Origin: Dehalococcoidia bacterium
GTDB lineage: Bacteria; Chloroflexota; Dehalococcoidia; UBA2979
Assembly: GCA_004297315.1 (NCBI GenBank)
Contig: SCTU01000287.1
Location: forward strand, 1 to 23,223
Direction of reading: 5' to 3'
DNA length: 23,223 nucleotides
Position numbers and translations under genes: made by a program. The notes under the pieces are model-generated. The model did not search any database. It was given only the letters and a program-made list of their open reading frames with translations, and was not told the origin of the DNA. Below, in pieces: positions 6,208-13,635 of the stretch. How positions within the stretch are numbered: the first letter of the stretch is position 1; each line of letters opens with the position of its first letter.

Positions 6208-6915
6208 ATGGCGAGGCTTGTGGTGTATGGGAGTTCCATCCCGTGTCCCGATATGGCGCGACTCGGGTTATGGCTGGAGCAACACGCCGTCGAGGGGATG
6301 GTGATGCTGGACATCCAGCAAGACGCCGAGGCCTACAAGAAGGTCAAGGGGTGGGCTGGCTACGCCTCCGTCCCCACGCTCGTGATCGCTCCGGACGGTG
6401 GGCTGGATCCGATCGATCCGCCGCTTCCACTCTTGGGGAAACGCGCTCGCGGCTTCGACCGCGGCACGGTCCTGACGGAGCCTAACCCTGCGCAGATCAC
6501 CGAGTTCCTCCGCCGCAACGGCATCACGGTCCAAGAGCGCGGCTCATCATCATTGTCCGCCGGCGTCGAGTCGCCACGGCGGCTGGCGAGCAAAGGGGAG
6601 CTGCCGGACGCGAGGCGCAGAGTGGTTACCGTCTATCCGATCACCGGCAAACAACTCTTCTTCCACGTGCCGGACTCTTGGTGCCGCGAATGTGACCTCA
6701 CGGTGCACGCCGTCGAGGACGCGATCCGCGGGGACCAATGCTTCGAACTGCGGATCAAGCCGTGGGGGAACAATCTGATCGACGCGCTACGGCGCGGCGG
6801 ATGGCACGCGCCGGTCGTCACGATTGACGGCAAGCTCTTCTCGCAAGGCGTCGTGCCGGACGTGGCACGGCTTCGCGCCGCCCTCGGACTGGCAGATGGA
6901 AGCGCGTCACAGTGA
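6208..6915 (+). CDS. Two-domain glutaredoxin/thioredoxin-fold fusion protein
   Basis: The 235-residue protein holds two thioredoxin-fold halves. Residues 1-70 look like a glutaredoxin: LVVYGSSIPCPDMARLGLWL with a single active-site Cys13, then SVPTLVIAPDGG with the cis-proline. Residues 138-228 start RVVTVYPITGKQLFFHVPDSWCREC, with a CxxC at 159-162, and end HAPVVTIDGKLFSQGVVPD, again a cis-proline strand. Between them is a linker of about 60 residues. GGGAGG sits five bases before the ATG. The first domain has a monothiol site and the second a dithiol one, so an internal electron or metal relay is conceivable. It is a single-gene unit behind Crp-type site 4 and converges on merR. Confidence 0.8.
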   Translation: MARLVVYGSSIPCPDMARLGLWLEQHAVEGMVMLDIQQDAEAYKKVKGWAGYASVPTLVIAPDGGLDPIDPPLPLLGKRARGFDRGTVLTEPNPAQITEFLRRNGITVQERGSSSLSAGVESPRRLASKGELPDARRRVVTVYPITGKQLFFHVPDSWCRECDLTVHAVEDAIRGDQCFELRIKPWGNNLIDALRRGGWHAPVVTIDGKLFSQGVVPDVARLRAALGLADGSASQ

Positions 6916-6959
6916 GCTCTGGGTGCTCGAAGGTCGGTCACACTCCCTCCACCCTAGCC

Positions 6960-6974
6960 GAGGGGGATCCCCTC
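6960..6974. terminator. Short hairpin between convergent genes
   Basis: GAGGGG-GAT-CCCCTC gives a six-base-pair GC stem in the 87-bp gap between the Grx/Trx fusion gene and merR, which converge. There is no T-run on either strand, so its efficiency as a terminator is doubtful. Confidence 0.35.
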
Positions 6975-7002
6975 CGGGTCCTTCGCGCGCACGTTTCCGC
7001 GT

Positions 7003-7431
7003 TCACGCGTGTTGCTGTGCACTCACCAACTGGACACAGCCGCACGGTGCAGTACCGGGGATGCGTTCGTCCGTTGGTCCCATCCGGCCAAGACCCGACA
7101 GCAGCTCCTCGATGTGCCCGCGCGTGTGTTCCAGGTCACGGATCCGCGCGTCCGCCTGCTCCAATGCACTGCGGAGTTGCCCGGCCAGCGCCTGACGAAG
7201 GTCGCCGCAAGTCGCATCGTGCGCCACGCGGGCGACCTCCCGCATGTCGTCGAGCGACATCTCGATATGCCGGAGCCCGCGCACCAGCCGCAACGTGGCG
7301 AGGTGTTCCTCCGCGTAATCGCGGTACCCGTTCTCCCGTCGCGGCGGTCGAGGCAGGACGCGGTGCCGCTCGTAGAAGCGGATCGTGTCGGGACTGAGCC
7401 CGGTCTGCCGGCTGGCCTCCAGGATGTTCAT
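7003..7431 (-). CDS. merR: MerR-family metal-responsive regulator
   Basis: The 142-residue protein has the MerR winged helix at its N-terminus (ILEASRQTGLSPDTIRFYER, then RENGYRDYAEEHL), a long dimerisation helix, and a cysteine-bearing end. Three cysteines, Cys75 (ATCGDL) at the start of the long helix and Cys130/Cys132 (PCGCVQL) near the C-terminus, mirror the three Hg(II)-binding cysteines of MerR. These regulators bind and twist a promoter with an over-long spacer. GGAGG is five bases before the ATG. It is divergent from merA, and the shared gap contains a matching operator. Hg(II) is the likely inducer given merA next door; other soft metals cannot be excluded from sequence. Confidence 0.88.
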   Translation of the reverse strand: MNILEASRQTGLSPDTIRFYERHRVLPRPPRRENGYRDYAEEHLATLRLVRGLRHIEMSLDDMREVARVAHDATCGDLRQALAGQLRSALEQADARIRDLEHTRGHIEELLSGLGRMGPTDERIPGTAPCGCVQLVSAQQHA

Positions 7432-7466
7432 CGTCGCCTCCAGCCGCTTCTCGACCTTCGGGGTCG

Positions 7467-7497
7467 TTGACCTTGGAGGCAGTCCAAGGTTTAGCGT
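7467..7497 (+). promoter_or_regulatory. MerR-type promoter and operator for merA
   Basis: TTGACC (7467-7472, 5/6 to the -35 consensus) is separated by 19 bp from TAGCGT (7492-7497, 3/6 to the -10). The long spacer is the hallmark of MerR-activated promoters. The inverted repeat CCTTGGA-GGCAG-TCCAAGG (7471-7489), with seven-base arms, lies between the two elements exactly where MerR dimers bind. Confidence 0.85.
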
Positions 7498-7519
7498 CTA
7501 TCAATCTTAGCGATAGACG
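7495..7519 (+). repeat. Inverted repeat just before the merA ribosome site
   Basis: CGTCTATC and GATAGACG form an eight-base-pair inverted repeat around nine bases, ending at the GGAGGA ribosome site. In the merA transcript it would be a hairpin at or near the 5' end, able to protect the message or affect initiation. It could also be a second operator half-site pair. Which applies is not decided by the sequence. Confidence 0.5.
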
Positions 7520-7528
7520 GAGGAACCG

Positions 7529-8932
7529 ATGCCCGATTACGACCTGGCGGTGATAGGCGGCGGTGCCGCGGGATTCGCCGCCGCCACGAAAGCGAACGAT
7601 CTCGGGAAGTCCGTCGTCCTTATCAACGACGGACTGCCGATCGGCGGCACCTGCGTCAACGTCGGCTGCGTCCCTAGCAAGCACCTGTTGCACCTGGCGG
7701 AGCTTGCGCACCGCCCGCAGCACCCCGGCTGGCCTGCCGTTGGCGCCGTGACGCCGCGCGTCGACTTCGCCGCGGCCATTCGCGGCACCGGCGCGTTGGT
7801 CGAGACCCTGCGCGGCACGAACTACATCGACGTTATCAACTCGCTCGACCGGGCGGCGTATGTCGAGGCTCGTGCACGCTTTATGTCGCCCACGGAAATT
7901 GAGGCGGGCGGCAACAGGTACACCGCTCGGACGTTCCTGATCGCCACCGGCAGCCGCCCGGTGGCTCCCCCGATCCCCGGCCTGCGCGAGGCCGGGTTCT
8001 GGACGAATCGCGAGGCGCTCCAGGCAGACCACCTCCCCGCCGATCTTGTTGTCATCGGTGCGGGGCCGATCGGCCTCGAACTCGGGCAGGCCTTCCTGCG
8101 CTTCGGTAGCCGCGTGACGGTGCTGGAGATGGCGGATCAGGTTCTGCCCCGCTTCGAACCGCTCATTGCCAACGAGCTAGAACGGGCGCTGGTGGACGAG
8201 GGGATGGCGATCCATACCTCCGCCAAAGTCGCCGGGGTACGCATCGAGGGTGGCCGCAAGGTCGTGCTCGCAGAGATCGACGGCCAGGCGCGCGACTTCC
8301 CGTGCGACGAGATTCTGGTCGCCACCGGGGTCCGCCCCAACACGGAGGACCTCGGCCTCGGAGCGGCCGGCGTACACATCGACGCGCGCGGGTTCGTGGA
8401 GACGGACGCGCAATTGCGCACTTCCAACGAGCGCGTCTATGCCGCGGGCGACGTCACCGGGCACGGCTTCCTGGAGACGCTGGCGGCGAAGGAAGGGGCC
8501 GTGGCGGCGGAGAACGGCCTCACCGGCACGGCGCGGACCATCAACTACGAGCACATCCCGAGCGCCGTCTTCACCGACCCGCAGGTCGCCTCGGTCGGGA
8601 TCACCGAGGCGCAGGAGATGGAGCGCTGGAACGCCTGCTCCTGCCGCCACGTCGAGGTCGCGCGCATCCCGAAGGCGCAGGCGGTCGGCGACCGTTACGG
8701 GGTGATCCAACTCGTCGCGCACCCGGAGACGAGCGTGCTCGTCGGCGCGCACATGGTCGCACCGATGGCAGCGGACCTCATCCACGAGGCGACGCTCGCG
8801 GTGAAGTTCGGGTTGAGCGTGGACGACCTCATCGACACCGTGCACGTCTTCCCGACCCACTCTGAGGGAATCAAGCTGGCGGCGCAGGCGTACGTCCGGG
8901 ACATCTCGGTCATGGCCTGCTGCATCGGCTAA
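7529..8932 (+). CDS. merA: Mercuric reductase MerA (core form, no N-terminal HMA domain)
   Basis: A 467-residue flavoprotein disulfide reductase that uses NADPH to turn Hg(II) into volatile Hg(0) in the cytoplasm. Residues 5-16 (DLAVIGGGAAGF) bind FAD; the redox pair is in GGTCVNVGCVPSK (Cys42, Cys47); VVIGAGPIGLELGQ is the NAD(P)H fold; VYAAGDVTG is the second FAD motif. The C-terminus ends MACCIG, with the vicinal cysteine pair that separates MerA from lipoamide dehydrogenase and delivers Hg to the active site of the partner subunit. The family's frequent N-terminal HMA domain is absent; a separate HMA protein is encoded two genes on. GGAGGA precedes the ATG. It leads a six-gene co-directional cluster. 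Confidence 0.95.
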   Translation: MPDYDLAVIGGGAAGFAAATKANDLGKSVVLINDGLPIGGTCVNVGCVPSKHLLHLAELAHRPQHPGWPAVGAVTPRVDFAAAIRGTGALVETLRGTNYIDVINSLDRAAYVEARARFMSPTEIEAGGNRYTARTFLIATGSRPVAPPIPGLREAGFWTNREALQADHLPADLVVIGAGPIGLELGQAFLRFGSRVTVLEMADQVLPRFEPLIANELERALVDEGMAIHTSAKVAGVRIEGGRKVVLAEIDGQARDFPCDEILVATGVRPNTEDLGLGAAGVHIDARGFVETDAQLRTSNERVYAAGDVTGHGFLETLAAKEGAVAAENGLTGTARTINYEHIPSAVFTDPQVASVGITEAQEMERWNACSCRHVEVARIPKAQAVGDRYGVIQLVAHPETSVLVGAHMVAPMAADLIHEATLAVKFGLSVDDLIDTVHVFPTHSEGIKLAAQAYVRDISVMACCIG

Positions 8933-8942
8933 GGCGGGCGAG

Positions 8943-9218
8943 ATGAAAAGGTTACTGGCTGGCCTCGGCCTCGCTGGGCTGGTCTGCCTGCCGTGTGTGC
9001 TCATCGGTGGCGTCGTGAGCCTGGCGCTGATCGGCGGCACGCTGGGCGCCTTCGCGACGAACCCGCTTGTGCAGGTTGCAGGCCTGGCCTTTGTCGGGAT
9101 CGCGGCCGTGATGTTCTGGCGTGGGCGCCATCGGGCTCCGTGCGCGATCGACGCGCCACCGAGGACCGAGCATGACCCGGCACCCGTGGTCTCCAGCGTT
9201 CGGCCACGGCCACGGTAA
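8943..9218 (+). CDS. MerF/MerT-like small mercury transport protein
   Basis: A 91-residue membrane protein with two hydrophobic helices (about 5-33 and 38-58). The first contains CLPC (VCLPCVLIGG), the cysteine-pair position used by MerF and MerT to move Hg(II) across the inner membrane; those families normally have adjacent or closely spaced cysteines here. A third Cys lies in RAPCAID after helix two. It starts 10 bp after merA and is 30 bp before the HMA gene. Size and two-helix layout suit MerF better than the three-helix MerT. The assignment rests on motif, topology and neighbours, since I cannot align it confidently. Confidence 0.7.
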   Translation: MKRLLAGLGLAGLVCLPCVLIGGVVSLALIGGTLGAFATNPLVQVAGLAFVGIAAVMFWRGRHRAPCAIDAPPRTEHDPAPVVSSVRPRPR

Positions 9219-9248
9219 CCCGGCGGCACCGGGAGAAAGGACGAAACG

Positions 9249-9503
9249 ATGATCACCTCGCGTGTGTTAATCGAGGTCGATGGGATGACGTGTGCTGACT
9301 GCGCGGGCACCGTGCATGACGCGCTGCATCGGGAACCAGGAGTGCACGCTGCGGATGTCTTCTGGCCGCAGGGTGTTGCGCTGATCGCGTTCGACCCTGG
9401 TGTGACGGACGAGGCGCACATCTTGAGGGCGGCGATCTTTTCGGAGCCCAGCGGGACGCACCGCTTCTCGGCGCGCACCACACCGCGCGCGCATTGTTGT
9501 TGA
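9249..9503 (+). CDS. HMA-domain metallochaperone (MerP/NmerA-like)
   Basis: This 84-residue protein is one heavy-metal-associated domain with the metal site GMTCADC, followed by the usual beta-alpha-beta pattern (VHDALHREPGVHAADVFW, then VALIAFDPG). There is no signal peptide, unlike periplasmic MerP, so it should act in the cytoplasm, standing in for the HMA domain missing from MerA. Unusually it ends in His-Cys-Cys, a second thiol pair that copies the vicinal pair at the end of MerA. AGAAAGGACG precedes the ATG. Hg(II) is the probable cargo from context; HMA domains also carry Cu(I). Confidence 0.85.
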   Translation: MITSRVLIEVDGMTCADCAGTVHDALHREPGVHAADVFWPQGVALIAFDPGVTDEAHILRAAIFSEPSGTHRFSARTTPRAHCC

Positions 9504-9538
9504 CCGCGAGTAGGCCGCGTCACTGCACGGAGGACCAG

Positions 9539-10234
9539 GTGCACCACCGAGAAGGCGACGGGCCGCACGCCCCTCGCGGCAGGTTGCGGAATGCCCGAGG
9601 CCGCGTGGCTCGGCTGGCGGCGGTGGTTGCCGGCCTCGTGCTCGTGACCGCGGCCGGACTAGGGTGGGCGCGCAGTACGGATGAAGTCTCGCCGCCGATC
9701 AGCGTGCCGGTGCCCGCACAGACCCTGAACGTGGACGAAGGGGAACGTGCGGCCGTGCATGCGCGCGGGCTTGGACTCGTGACGCCGCCGGCGCAGCGCG
9801 ATCCCGCGCCTCCGATCGATCTGCAGACAGCCTCGTTTGCGGATGGCTCGCCGTTCCACCTGGACAAGGAGCGTGGCCACCTTGTCGTGATCTTCTTCAT
9901 GGCGTATTGGTGCCCGACTTGCGTGCCCGAAGCACAGGCGCTCGCGGAGATCCAGCGGGAGTACGGGGACAGAGGTGTGCGCATCCTCTCGCTCGACGTC
10001 GACCAGGCCAGCAACGAGCAGCTCCTCGCGCAGTTCCGCGACCGCGCGGGCGGGCAGTATCTCTGGGGCATCGACCGCGGCTTCCGGGTCGCGCGCGCCT
10101 TGGGCGTGCAGATGCTTGATTCGACCGTGGTGATCGACCGCGAGGGGCGGGTTGCTTATCGCGACGGCTCGCCGACCCCCCGCGAGACCCTGCGCGCCGT
10201 GGTCGAGACGCTGCTGGCGGAGCCACAGAGATGA
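9539..10234 (+). CDS. Membrane-anchored TlpA/ResA-type thiol-disulfide oxidoreductase
   Basis: The 231-residue product has one N-terminal membrane helix (about 25-41), a linker, and a thioredoxin-like domain with VVIFFMAYWCPTCVPEA (Cys125 and Cys128), RILSLDVDQ and LDSTVVIDREGRVAYRDG, the TlpA/AhpC-TSA layout. It should face the outside and reduce disulfides using electrons from CcdA. I place the start at GTG 9539, where CGGAGG lies five bases upstream; reading from TTG at 9494 would overlap the HMA gene without a ribosome site. Its stop overlaps the ccdA ATG in ATGA, so the two are coupled. TlpA-CcdA pairing is well established. Confidence 0.88.
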   Translation: MHHREGDGPHAPRGRLRNARGRVARLAAVVAGLVLVTAAGLGWARSTDEVSPPISVPVPAQTLNVDEGERAAVHARGLGLVTPPAQRDPAPPIDLQTASFADGSPFHLDKERGHLVVIFFMAYWCPTCVPEAQALAEIQREYGDRGVRILSLDVDQASNEQLLAQFRDRAGGQYLWGIDRGFRVARALGVQMLDSTVVIDREGRVAYRDGSPTPRETLRAVVETLLAEPQR

Positions 10235-10986
10235 TCGACGCGGTATTCCACGCCGTATCCGATCAGGCGAACGCGTGGGTCAATGTGTTCGCCTCATGGG
10301 TCCACGTGCTGCCGTTCTCGTTTGCCTTTGGCGCGGGCATGCTCGCCACCGTCAACCCCTGTGGGTTCATCATGTTGCCCTCGTTCGCGGCGTTCTACCT
10401 GGCGACCGATGGCGAGGAGACGCCCGCGCTCACGCGCCGCCTCGTGCGAGCGTTGCAGGTGGGGGTGCTGGTCACCATCGCATTCGTCGCGAGCTTCGGC
10501 CTAGCTGGCCTGGTCGTGACCGCGGGGGGGCGCGGCATCGTCCGCTGGTCGGGCTGGGCCGGGCTCGGGGTCGGGGGCCTGCTGGTCGCTCTCGGGCTGT
10601 ACCAGTTGGTGACCCGTCGTGCCGTGTTCGCCGGCGTGACGGCGAGCGTCCGCGTCTCGCGTTCCCGGACGCTCCGCGGCGTGCTCGCATTCGGCGTCGC
10701 GTACGCGGTGGCGTCGCTGGGCTGCACGCTGCCGATCTTCCTGCTCGTCGTAGGTAGTGTGTTTACCGGGAGCAACGGCTACCTCGGCTCCGCGTGGCGC
10801 TTCGTCGAATACGCTGCGGGGATGGGGATGGTGCTGACACTGTTGACGGTAGGCGTGGCGGTCGCCCGAGCGCCGGTGGTTCGGTTCGTGAGCGGCGTCT
10901 TGCCCTACGTCCACGGCGTCGCGAACCTGGCACTCGTCTTTGCGGGGTCGTACCTCGTCTGGTACTGGTGGAGGGCACTCATATGA
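10231..10986 (+). CDS. ccdA: CcdA/DsbD-type transmembrane thiol reductant transporter
   Basis: A 251-residue protein with about six hydrophobic helices and the two conserved cysteines of the CcdA family: Cys44 in TVNPCGFIMLPSF and Cys165 in SLGCTLPIFLLV. CcdA passes electrons from cytoplasmic thioredoxin across the membrane to partners such as TlpA or ResA. The gene overlaps both neighbours in ATGA junctions, upstream with the TlpA-like gene and downstream with the glutaredoxin, so the three are made together. The combination gives a complete path: cytoplasmic glutaredoxin, membrane CcdA, external TlpA. Cytochrome c maturation is its classical role, but no cytochrome genes are nearby. Confidence 0.9.
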   Translation: MIDAVFHAVSDQANAWVNVFASWVHVLPFSFAFGAGMLATVNPCGFIMLPSFAAFYLATDGEETPALTRRLVRALQVGVLVTIAFVASFGLAGLVVTAGGRGIVRWSGWAGLGVGGLLVALGLYQLVTRRAVFAGVTASVRVSRSRTLRGVLAFGVAYAVASLGCTLPIFLLVVGSVFTGSNGYLGSAWRFVEYAAGMGMVLTLLTVGVAVARAPVVRFVSGVLPYVHGVANLALVFAGSYLVWYWWRALI

Positions 10987-11222
10987 CCGACCCGGACGTC
11001 GTGGTCTACACGCAGCCGCACTGCGCGGCCTGCTCGCAGGTCGAGCATTTCCTGGAATCGCGAGGTGTGCCGTTCACGCTGTATGACGTCTCGCAGGACG
11101 TAGCCGCGCTCAACGAGATCGTCTCGCGCGGCTACATGGGCACGCCGGTGACGCGCGTTGGCGACCGTTGGGTAGCTGGTTTTCGGCGAAAGGAACTGGA
11201 GTCGCTGCTGCACGATCGCTGA
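10983..11222 (+). CDS. Glutaredoxin-like protein (NrdH type)
   Basis: The 79-residue protein has the glutaredoxin fold: VVVYTQPHCAACSQVEHFLESRG with a CAAC dithiol centre, IVSRGYMGTPVTRVGD with the TPV cis-proline, and RWVAGFRRKELESLL at the end. It is small and cytoplasmic. Its ATG overlaps the ccdA stop, and it ends the mercury/thiol cluster. As the probable cytoplasmic electron donor to CcdA, or as a mercury-thiol exchange partner, it fits the cluster; the sequence does not choose between these. Confidence 0.88.
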   Translation: MTDPDVVVYTQPHCAACSQVEHFLESRGVPFTLYDVSQDVAALNEIVSRGYMGTPVTRVGDRWVAGFRRKELESLLHDR

Positions 11223-11862
11223 GGCGGCTGACCGATAGCTCAGATAGCCACGTACAGAATTGGAAACGTGGGGACACTCAGGCTCAGTCGACGAGAATGA
11301 CCTCAAATAAAGAGGCCTTCGTACCACCGTACGAACGTCGACTTACTACCAGACTCCACGGGGCGTGACCGTTCCCGCTGCGCCCCCGTCGACCCCTGCC
11401 TTCCACCCAGACTGACTGCGCCTTAGTCGAAGAGTGCTCGAGGAAGAGCGCCGTCCCGCGGAGCGGCCGCTGTGGTGAGTCCCGACGGACAGGCTTGTAT
11501 TCCCCGACAAGAGACCCACAAGAACCCGGGGGTGCTAGAGCACCCGGATGTCCGGTCTACTCACCGCCCGCGCAGCGCGACGGTGCGCCTTGCGCCGCCG
11601 GCGTTGGGAGGACCGCCGGACGAGTACGTCGCATACCTCAGCGGCGACGACTGAGTGACGCCGGAGAGGCAAGTCCCTAAGCACGTCGCTCTGGCGCGTG
11701 ATTCCGGAGACTTACTACCAACCCGTTCCCAGATTCTGATTTTCTTGTGTCGAATTCGGCTGGCGTCCGGTACATCCCGTACGCTGGCGGGCGGATTGTG
11801 GCTACGACGTCACGTGGGATGTCGGCGTGTCGGAACGGGCGGAAAGCGAGGGCGTTCTCATC
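11223..11862. other. 640-bp region without a convincing gene
   Basis: No frame here has a domain I recognise. Small inverted repeats are present: CCACGT/ACGTGG at 11248-11271, TTCGTAC-CACC-GTACGAA at 11318-11335, and GGGTGCT-AG-AGCACCC at 11530-11545 with CCGGA-TG-TCCGG directly after. The 12-mer GACTTACTACCA occurs twice, at 11340-11351 and 11709-11720. A 60-codon frame from GTG 11472 to 11654 has a protein-like second half (SATVRLAPPALGGPP) but lacks a ribosome site. The stretch may hold the promoter region of the surface-protein gene or a structured RNA. Confidence 0.5.
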
Positions 11863-13074
11863 ATGCGTAGTCCCGGGACGTCGTTGACGGGTTCAACTCG
11901 TAGAGGACCGCGCGCTTCAGCCCTCACACTCGCCATCGCGATCGGCGCGTTCACGCTGGGCGTACTGCTCATGAGTCCGCGTCCCGTGAGCGCGGCGGCC
12001 CCGTCGGTGGCTGGCGGTACGCTCACTGCCTGCAACGGCGAGGAAAACGCGGGCGGTACCGGCGTGCGATGCACCATCACGGTGACGAACTATGTAACGG
12101 ACCTGGGCGCGCTCGCCGCCGCGCCGGTATCGACGTGGACCGTCGAGCGGTGCACCGGCGCGGCCGGCCTGATCGCGCCTCCGGCCACGGGAGGGACCTG
12201 CACGACCACGACCCTGTCCATCGTGGGGCAGCCGATCACAACGGTGCAGCAGTGCAACGGCTCCGGCAGCGGTGGTGGCGGCGGCGTGTGGTGCGCCGTG
12301 ACGATCGCCAACCACTTCACGACGGCACCGGCCGGTGCGTTTACGCCGGCGACAGTCTTTGAATGCGTGAGCGTGCCGCTCACCCCGGGACTGGTCTGCG
12401 ACCCCACCGCCGGCAACAACACGGCCGCCTCAGTGCCGGCGGCCACCGTCGGCCAGTGCAACGGCTCCGGCAACGGTGGCGGCCTAGTCCCCGCCGTGCC
12501 GGCTGGCTCTGCCCACTGCGCCGTTGGCGCCGGTTCCACGACGACTGTCACGTTGGCGGTGCACGTCGACCAGTGCAACGGTTCGGCCAACGGCGGCGGC
12601 GAATTCCTGAAATGCACGGCCACGGTCACCAACGACGTTGTCGCTCCGCCGCCACCACCTCCCCCGCCGCCGGCCGAGGAAGGGCCAGTAGAGGTGGTTG
12701 TCCCGGTGATCCCGCCGCCGGCGGCCGCACCACCGGTGATCATCCCGGTGCCGGTCGCGCCGGGAGTGGTGCCAGCAACCCCGCCGCAGGCAATCGTGCT
12801 GCCTCCAGTGGTCGTACCGCCCGGCGTCCCGCGGATCGTGCTCCCACCGGTCGTAGTACCGCCGGGCGTCGTCCAGGTAATCATCCCGGTCGTGTTACCG
12901 CCTGGGACCGTGCCGGTCATCATCACTCAGTTGATTCCCCCGATCACGCCGCCGAAGACGGGGAATGCCGGCTTCGCAGGCGCCGGGTCAGACTCAACCC
13001 CGCAGATGTGGCTGCTGGCGAGCGGCACCGTGGGCCTCGTGCTGGCGGTCCGTCGGTTCGTCTCGCGGCGCTAG
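11863..13074 (+). CDS. Secreted CNG-repeat cell-surface protein with LPxTG-like tail
   Basis: From ATG 11863 the product has 403 residues. A signal peptide (hydrophobic 20-38, cleavage near VSAAAP) is followed by four repeats starting CNG at Cys57, 131, 199 and 238. Several read QCNGSGNGGG then a second Cys and a TVTN-type strand, suggesting disulfide-linked beta units. Residues 260-362 are a proline- and valine-rich stalk with VVVPPGV-type repeats. The end is PPKTG (363-367), a hydrophobic helix (382-397) and RRFVSRR, the layout of a sortase sorting signal with PPKTG instead of LPxTG. No sortase is in the window. A GTG at 11827 would add 12 residues. It probably projects from the cell envelope; binding partner unknown. 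Confidence 0.82.
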   Translation: MRSPGTSLTGSTRRGPRASALTLAIAIGAFTLGVLLMSPRPVSAAAPSVAGGTLTACNGEENAGGTGVRCTITVTNYVTDLGALAAAPVSTWTVERCTGAAGLIAPPATGGTCTTTTLSIVGQPITTVQQCNGSGSGGGGGVWCAVTIANHFTTAPAGAFTPATVFECVSVPLTPGLVCDPTAGNNTAASVPAATVGQCNGSGNGGGLVPAVPAGSAHCAVGAGSTTTVTLAVHVDQCNGSANGGGEFLKCTATVTNDVVAPPPPPPPPPAEEGPVEVVVPVIPPPAAAPPVIIPVPVAPGVVPATPPQAIVLPPVVVPPGVPRIVLPPVVVPPGVVQVIIPVVLPPGTVPVIITQLIPPITPPKTGNAGFAGAGSDSTPQMWLLASGTVGLVLAVRRFVSRR

Positions 13075-13227
13075 ACGAATGTCGATGGCCTCTTCGCGTG
13101 GTTCGTCGTTGCGTCGTCCACGCTGCTTTGGGCGCGCCAGGTGCAGGCGTCGGAGCGGCACCGCCCCTGCCGCCTGCAATACGCTGTACCGAAAGCGCGA
13201 AGAGCGGGGGTGGCCGGCGTGTCGTCG

Positions 13228-13551
13228 ATGAAGCTGATCGCTGCCCTCATCCTCGCGACCGCCCTCGTGGTGTTCGGTGCACAAAACACGCAGTCGGTGA
13301 CGTTCCACTTCCTCATGTTTGATGTGGGGCCTGCACCGGTCCTGCTGGCAGTCTTTGCGGCGGCAATCATTGGAGCGATGCTCGCATGGACGGTCTCCGC
13401 GCCCGGCCGCTTCCGAGGGATGCGCCGTCGCCGCGACCTGGAGCACGAGGTTGCGGCCGCTCAGGAACAACTCAAAGCGGCGACCACGGCGCTCGAGGAA
13501 TCGCGCCGCGCGAGCCGTCCCCCTCCGACCCCGCCACAGGGGCCGTCCTAG
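13228..13551 (+). CDS. LapA-domain (DUF1049) small membrane protein
   Basis: The 107-residue product has two membrane helices (about 2-18 and 32-55) around QNTQSVTFHFLMFDVGPAPVLL, the signature of the LapA/DUF1049 family, then a basic stretch (RFRGMRRRRDLEHEV) and a coiled-coil-like helix with a proline-rich tail. In proteobacteria LapA takes part in lipopolysaccharide assembly; in other phyla its role is not defined. The start is uncertain: ATG 13228 begins the first helix, while in-frame GTG codons at 13210 and 13219 would add a few residues. It converges on the secreted unknown gene at 13636. Confidence 0.8.
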   Translation: MKLIAALILATALVVFGAQNTQSVTFHFLMFDVGPAPVLLAVFAAAIIGAMLAWTVSAPGRFRGMRRRRDLEHEVAAAQEQLKAATTALEESRRASRPPPTPPQGPS

Positions 13552-13635
13552 CCGCGGCTCAACCGAGCTGCTCACGTTCCGCTTCGTGATCGAGAAGTCT
13601 TCCGCGAACGCCCACAGCAGGCGACGGCGGTCCCG

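Noticed and set aside
8177..9568. A 463-codon minus-strand frame opposite merA
   Set aside because: It mirrors merA and the next two genes, has an Arg/Asp/Val-rich composition typical of antisense frames in GC-rich DNA, and has no recognisable motif.
11530..11555. Possible tRNA or tRNA-like element from adjacent hairpins
   Set aside because: The two hairpins are not arranged as a cloverleaf, and there is no acceptor stem, T-loop consensus or CCA context.
12090..12926. Tandem-like Gly/Thr-rich minus-strand frame opposite the surface protein
   Set aside because: The apparent repeats are the complement of the proline-rich stalk and CNG repeats of the real gene.
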